Below are positions 5,054 to 7,828 of a stretch of DNA of 7,828 nucleotides, piece after piece; the first letter of the stretch is position 1; the number at the start of each line of letters is the position of its first letter. Origin of the DNA: an uncultured Pseudomonadota bacterium (GTDB lineage Bacteria > Pseudomonadota > Gammaproteobacteria > Burkholderiales > Methylophilaceae); contig CAINWC010000056.1 of the NCBI GenBank assembly GCA_903854305.1, positions 1 to 7,828 of the forward strand, given 5' to 3'. A model generated the notes under the pieces. It did no database searches. It was not told the origin of the DNA and saw only the letters and a program-made list of their open reading frames with translations. The position numbers were made by a program, and so were the translations under genes.

Positions 5054-7360
5054 ATGACAATTGATATGAGTCAGTTTTATGAGGTCTTTTTTGATGAGGC
5101 GGAAGAGTTATTAGCTGAGGCTGAGCGACTACTGCTTGGTATCGAAATTGATGACCCCGACACTGAAGAGCTGAATGCGATTTTTCGTGCAGCGCATTCG
5201 ATAAAAGGTGGCGCGGCTACTTTCGGCTTTATGGACATGACGGAAATTACGCATGTGCTAGAAAATTTGCTGGATAAAATTCGCAAAAATGAAATGGCAT
5301 TGACGGCAGAGCACGTTGATGCCTTTTTAGCGGCAAAAGACGTGTTGAAAATGGAAGTGGACGGTCACCGTCTGGCGACCCCCGTTGATCAAGATCAGGT
5401 GGCAGACGTCAAGATGATGTTGAATTTACTTTCAGAAGCGGGTGGCGTGGTGATTAAGCCGGCGCCAGTAGCTATTACACAAACACCTGATCCGACTCCT
5501 GTTGCGGCGCCTGCTATTACGGCACCGCAAGCGCGCGCGGATGGGCTGACTCAGTTTCATATTTATTTACCAGAAATTTCAGATAAAGACGCAGGCAATC
5601 TCGAAGAGGAGCTTGGTCTATTGGGCGATGTGGTTTCCAATAAAAATGAACATGGTCGCTATGTATTTGTGTTAACGACAGACTCATCTCAAGCCGATAT
5701 TGTTTCAATTTGCTCGTTTGTATTAGACCCGGATGATTTGGTCATTTCTTTGGCGCCTGCAGCTTCGGCTGTTGCAGTGCCCGTTGCAGCTGTTTCAGCA
5801 CCTGTAACCACTGAAGCAGTGGTGGAAAAAGTGCTAGCGAAAGTTGATGCAAAATCTGCCGCGTCTGACGCTAAAGTTAAGATTGAAGAAGAAGTAGGCT
5901 ACGGTTTATTTTCAGAAGATGGAAAAAATGATGTTGAAGAAGGTTACGGTTTTTTTGCGCCATTTAAACCGCATGTTGACGCAGCAGTTGCTACGCTTAT
6001 TGGTGATGATACTTTAGCCACTGAAGCCAACTCGGGTAAAGCTGAAGCTGTTGTAGAACACGCCACTGAAGCTGTAGAAAGAAGAAGCCCAGGTCGCCGT
6101 GAATCAGACAAAGCACCCGCCAATGCAGAAACTTCTTCAATTCGGGTTGGCATCGAAAAGGTCGATCAACTCATTAACTTAGTCGGCGAACTGGTCATTA
6201 CACAAGCCATGATCGAGCAGCGCATTAGCCATTTAGACCCAGTATTACATGAGCCGCTGATTAATAGCGTAGGGCAACTCACCCGCAATACGCGCGATTT
6301 GCAAGAATCTGTCATGTCTATCCGTATGATGCCGATGGATTTTGTATTCTCTCGCTTCCCTCGTATGGTGCGCGATCTCGCTGCCAAATTAGGCAAGAAA
6401 GTTGAGTTCGTCACAGTCGGTGCGACGACAGAATTAGACAAAGGGTTAATCGAACGCATTGTTGATCCGCTGACGCACTTAGTGCGTAACAGCGTGGATC
6501 ATGGTGTGGAAACACCAGAAAAACGTAGAGCCGCCGGCAAAAATGAAACGGGTGTGTTAACGCTTTCTGCCGCACACAAGGGTGGTAGTATTGTGATCGA
6601 AGTGACCGATGACGGTGCTGGCTTGAATAGAGCCAAGCTATTAGAAAAAGCGGCTAAAAATGGTTTAGATGTCAGTGAAAACATGTCTGATTCTGAGGTG
6701 TTCGCACTGATATTTGCCCCCGGCTTTTCTACGGCAGAAGTCGTGACCGATGTTTCTGGTCGTGGTGTTGGGATGGATGTCGTGAAACGAAACATCACCG
6801 CCATGAACGGCGTGGTTGAAATTCGTTCTGCGCTAGGGTTTGGCACCACTATCTCTATTGCGCTACCACTCACCTTAGCGATTTTAGACGGTATGTCAGT
6901 ATCCTTGGGCGACAGCATCTATGTGATTCCACTGAATTTAATTGTAGAAACGCTACAACCACGCGTGGAAGACATTAAAACCGTGACTGGCGAAGGCCGC
7001 ATGGTGCATGTGCGTGGCGAATACTTGCCAATTATTGCGCTGCATAGCCTATTTAATCAGCACACCGATATTACCGACCCAACCCAGGGCGTATTGGTGC
7101 TACTGGAATCAGACGGTAAAAAATCTGCCTTATTTGTCGATCGATTAGTCGGTCAGCAACAGGTGGTGATTAAGAGCTTAGAAACCAATTATAGAAAAGT
7201 GCCAGGCGTATCTGGTGCTACCATCATGGGTGATGGCGGCGTTGCACTGATTTTAGATGTCGCCGCGCTGATTCAAATGGGTCAATCGTCTAATTACCTC
7301 ACTGGTGCCCTGTCGTTTTCAAATAACGCCAACCTAACTACACAATCAAGCAATGCCTAA
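5054..7360 (+). CDS. cheA: Chemotaxis histidine kinase CheA
   Basis: CheA autophosphorylates in response to receptors and passes phosphate to CheY (and to CheB, not seen here). The 768-residue product (E. coli 654) holds all five domains. P1 Hpt (1-130) has the phosphorylated H48 in AAHSIKGGAATFGF. P2 (about 164-235) is the likely CheY-docking domain. P3 dimerisation (about 361-425) includes VDQLINLVGELVITQA. The P4 kinase has N-box HLVRNSVDHG (475-484), G1 DDGAG (519-523), F-box IFAPGFST (553-560), G2 GRGVGMDVV (569-577) and GFGTT. P5 is CheW-like (about 611-745). The extra length is mainly the Ala/Pro-rich P1-P2 linker and a P2-P3 linker of about 125 residues with a doubled GYG(L/F)F motif and a basic ERRSPGRRES stretch before P3. 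ATG at 5054 has GGAG 7 bases upstream. cheW starts 12 bases after the stop codon, so the two are cotranscribed. Confidence 0.97.
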   Translation: MTIDMSQFYEVFFDEAEELLAEAERLLLGIEIDDPDTEELNAIFRAAHSIKGGAATFGFMDMTEITHVLENLLDKIRKNEMALTAEHVDAFLAAKDVLKMEVDGHRLATPVDQDQVADVKMMLNLLSEAGGVVIKPAPVAITQTPDPTPVAAPAITAPQARADGLTQFHIYLPEISDKDAGNLEEELGLLGDVVSNKNEHGRYVFVLTTDSSQADIVSICSFVLDPDDLVISLAPAASAVAVPVAAVSAPVTTEAVVEKVLAKVDAKSAASDAKVKIEEEVGYGLFSEDGKNDVEEGYGFFAPFKPHVDAAVATLIGDDTLATEANSGKAEAVVEHATEAVERRSPGRRESDKAPANAETSSIRVGIEKVDQLINLVGELVITQAMIEQRISHLDPVLHEPLINSVGQLTRNTRDLQESVMSIRMMPMDFVFSRFPRMVRDLAAKLGKKVEFVTVGATTELDKGLIERIVDPLTHLVRNSVDHGVETPEKRRAAGKNETGVLTLSAAHKGGSIVIEVTDDGAGLNRAKLLEKAAKNGLDVSENMSDSEVFALIFAPGFSTAEVVTDVSGRGVGMDVVKRNITAMNGVVEIRSALGFGTTISIALPLTLAILDGMSVSLGDSIYVIPLNLIVETLQPRVEDIKTVTGEGRMVHVRGEYLPIIALHSLFNQHTDITDPTQGVLVLLESDGKKSALFVDRLVGQQQVVIKSLETNYRKVPGVSGATIMGDGGVALILDVAALIQMGQSSNYLTGALSFSNNANLTTQSSNA

Positions 7361-7364
7361 GGAG
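7359..7364 (+). promoter_or_regulatory. Ribosome binding site of cheW, overlapping the cheA stop codon
   Basis: AAGGAG includes the last two bases of the cheA TAA stop codon and lies 8 bases before the cheW ATG. The arrangement suggests translational coupling of the kinase and its adaptor. Confidence 0.8.
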
Positions 7365-7372
7365 CTTACAAA

Positions 7373-7828
7373 ATGAGTACAGAAACTGCTAGCAGCACAG
7401 CCAATACACCAAGCAAAGCCAAAAGTGCCGCAGGTGAATACCTCACGTTTGTGTTGGGTGAAGAAGAATATGGTTTGGAAATTTTAAAAGTGCAGGAGAT
7501 TCGTGGTTACGATGCCGTGACGCAAATTGCCAACACGCCGGACTTCATTAAAGGCGTCGTGAATTTACGCGGAAAAATCGTACCGATTGTAGATTTACGC
7601 ATCAAGTTTCATTTAGGCAAAGTGGAATATAACGAATTTACCGTGGTGATTATTCTTAATCTGCATGGCCGCGTGGTTGGCATTGTGGTCGATGGCGTTT
7701 CTGACGTGATGGCCTTAAAAGATGAGCAAATTCGTGATGTGCCGTCTCTGGTGACTAGCATTGATACTAAATACATCGTTGGGCTAGCCACGGTAGAAGC
7801 GCAGATGCTGATTCTGGTGGATATTGAA
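7373..7828 (+). CDS. cheW: Chemotaxis coupling protein CheW (3' end cut by the window)
   Basis: CheW links CheA (through its P5 domain) to chemoreceptors in the membrane-associated array. The reading frame is open for 152 codons to the window edge; E. coli CheW has 167 residues, so only a short C-terminal part is probably missing. A Ser/Thr/Ala/Lys-rich leader of about 20 residues precedes the fold. The domain then shows [16 protein letters not shown], the [22 protein letters not shown] signature (N64-L65-R66-G67, where R66 matches E. coli R62 in the receptor/kinase contact region), [12 protein letters not shown], and the late LILVDIE strand. ATG at 7373 has AAGGAG 8 bases upstream. It is the third gene of the cheY-cheA-cheW run. 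Confidence 0.95.
   Translation, partial: MSTETASSTANTPSKAKSAAGEYLTFVLGEEEYGLEILKVQEIRGYDAVTQIANTPDFIKGVVNLRGKIVPIVDLRIKFHLGKVEYNEFTVVIILNLHGRVVGIVVDGVSDVMALKDEQIRDVPSLVTSIDTKYIVGLATVEAQMLILVDIE

Noticed and set aside
6499..6918. Minus-strand open frame of 139 codons within cheA
   Set aside because: It is antisense to the highly conserved CheA kinase domain and shows no domain or ribosome binding site.

Overview
This window is a flagellar regulation, motility and chemotaxis locus. All eight genes I can support lie on the + strand. The order is flhC, a membrane-anchored SAM-dependent methyltransferase, motA, motB, a short cheZ-like gene, cheY, cheA and cheW; cheW runs off the right edge. The FlhC master regulator, the moderately AT-rich composition, the long P2-P3 linker of CheA and the gene order all suggest a flagellated betaproteobacterium. 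Methylophilaceae (Methylotenera-like) is my best guess, made from general familiarity and not from a search.

Left part (1-1756): flhC starts at a GTG behind a strong ribosome binding site. The methyltransferase follows after 38 bases, probably on the same transcript. It has four predicted membrane segments followed by a class I methyltransferase domain whose motif layout resembles the FAM173/ATPSCKMT lysine methyltransferases. The 192-base gap before motA holds weak hairpins and a perfect 15-base palindrome just upstream of the motA ribosome binding site. I found no convincing promoter there.

Middle (1757-4237): motA and motB encode a canonical proton-type stator with every classical functional residue in place (MotA R90, E98, P173, P222; MotB D32). 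They are followed by a 182-residue CheZ-like protein that keeps the D-x3-Q catalytic motif and ends in a GDIELF tail, a candidate CheY-binding peptide.

Right part (4238-7828): a near-consensus FliA (sigma-28) promoter (TAAATATT-N11-GCCGTTAA) lies just after the cheZ-like gene, followed by a repeat-rich AT leader of nearly 200 bases. Then come cheY, a 218-base spacer, cheA and cheW. The cheY-cheA spacer is the most unusual part of the window. It folds on paper into several strong consecutive hairpins and looks like a structured noncoding RNA or a dispersed RNA-encoding repeat.

How the parts work together: FlhC, with FlhD presumably encoded just upstream, activates flagellar genes. FliA, made later in that cascade, would drive cheYAW. 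MotAB powers rotation. CheA with CheW phosphorylates CheY, and the CheZ-like protein would dephosphorylate it.
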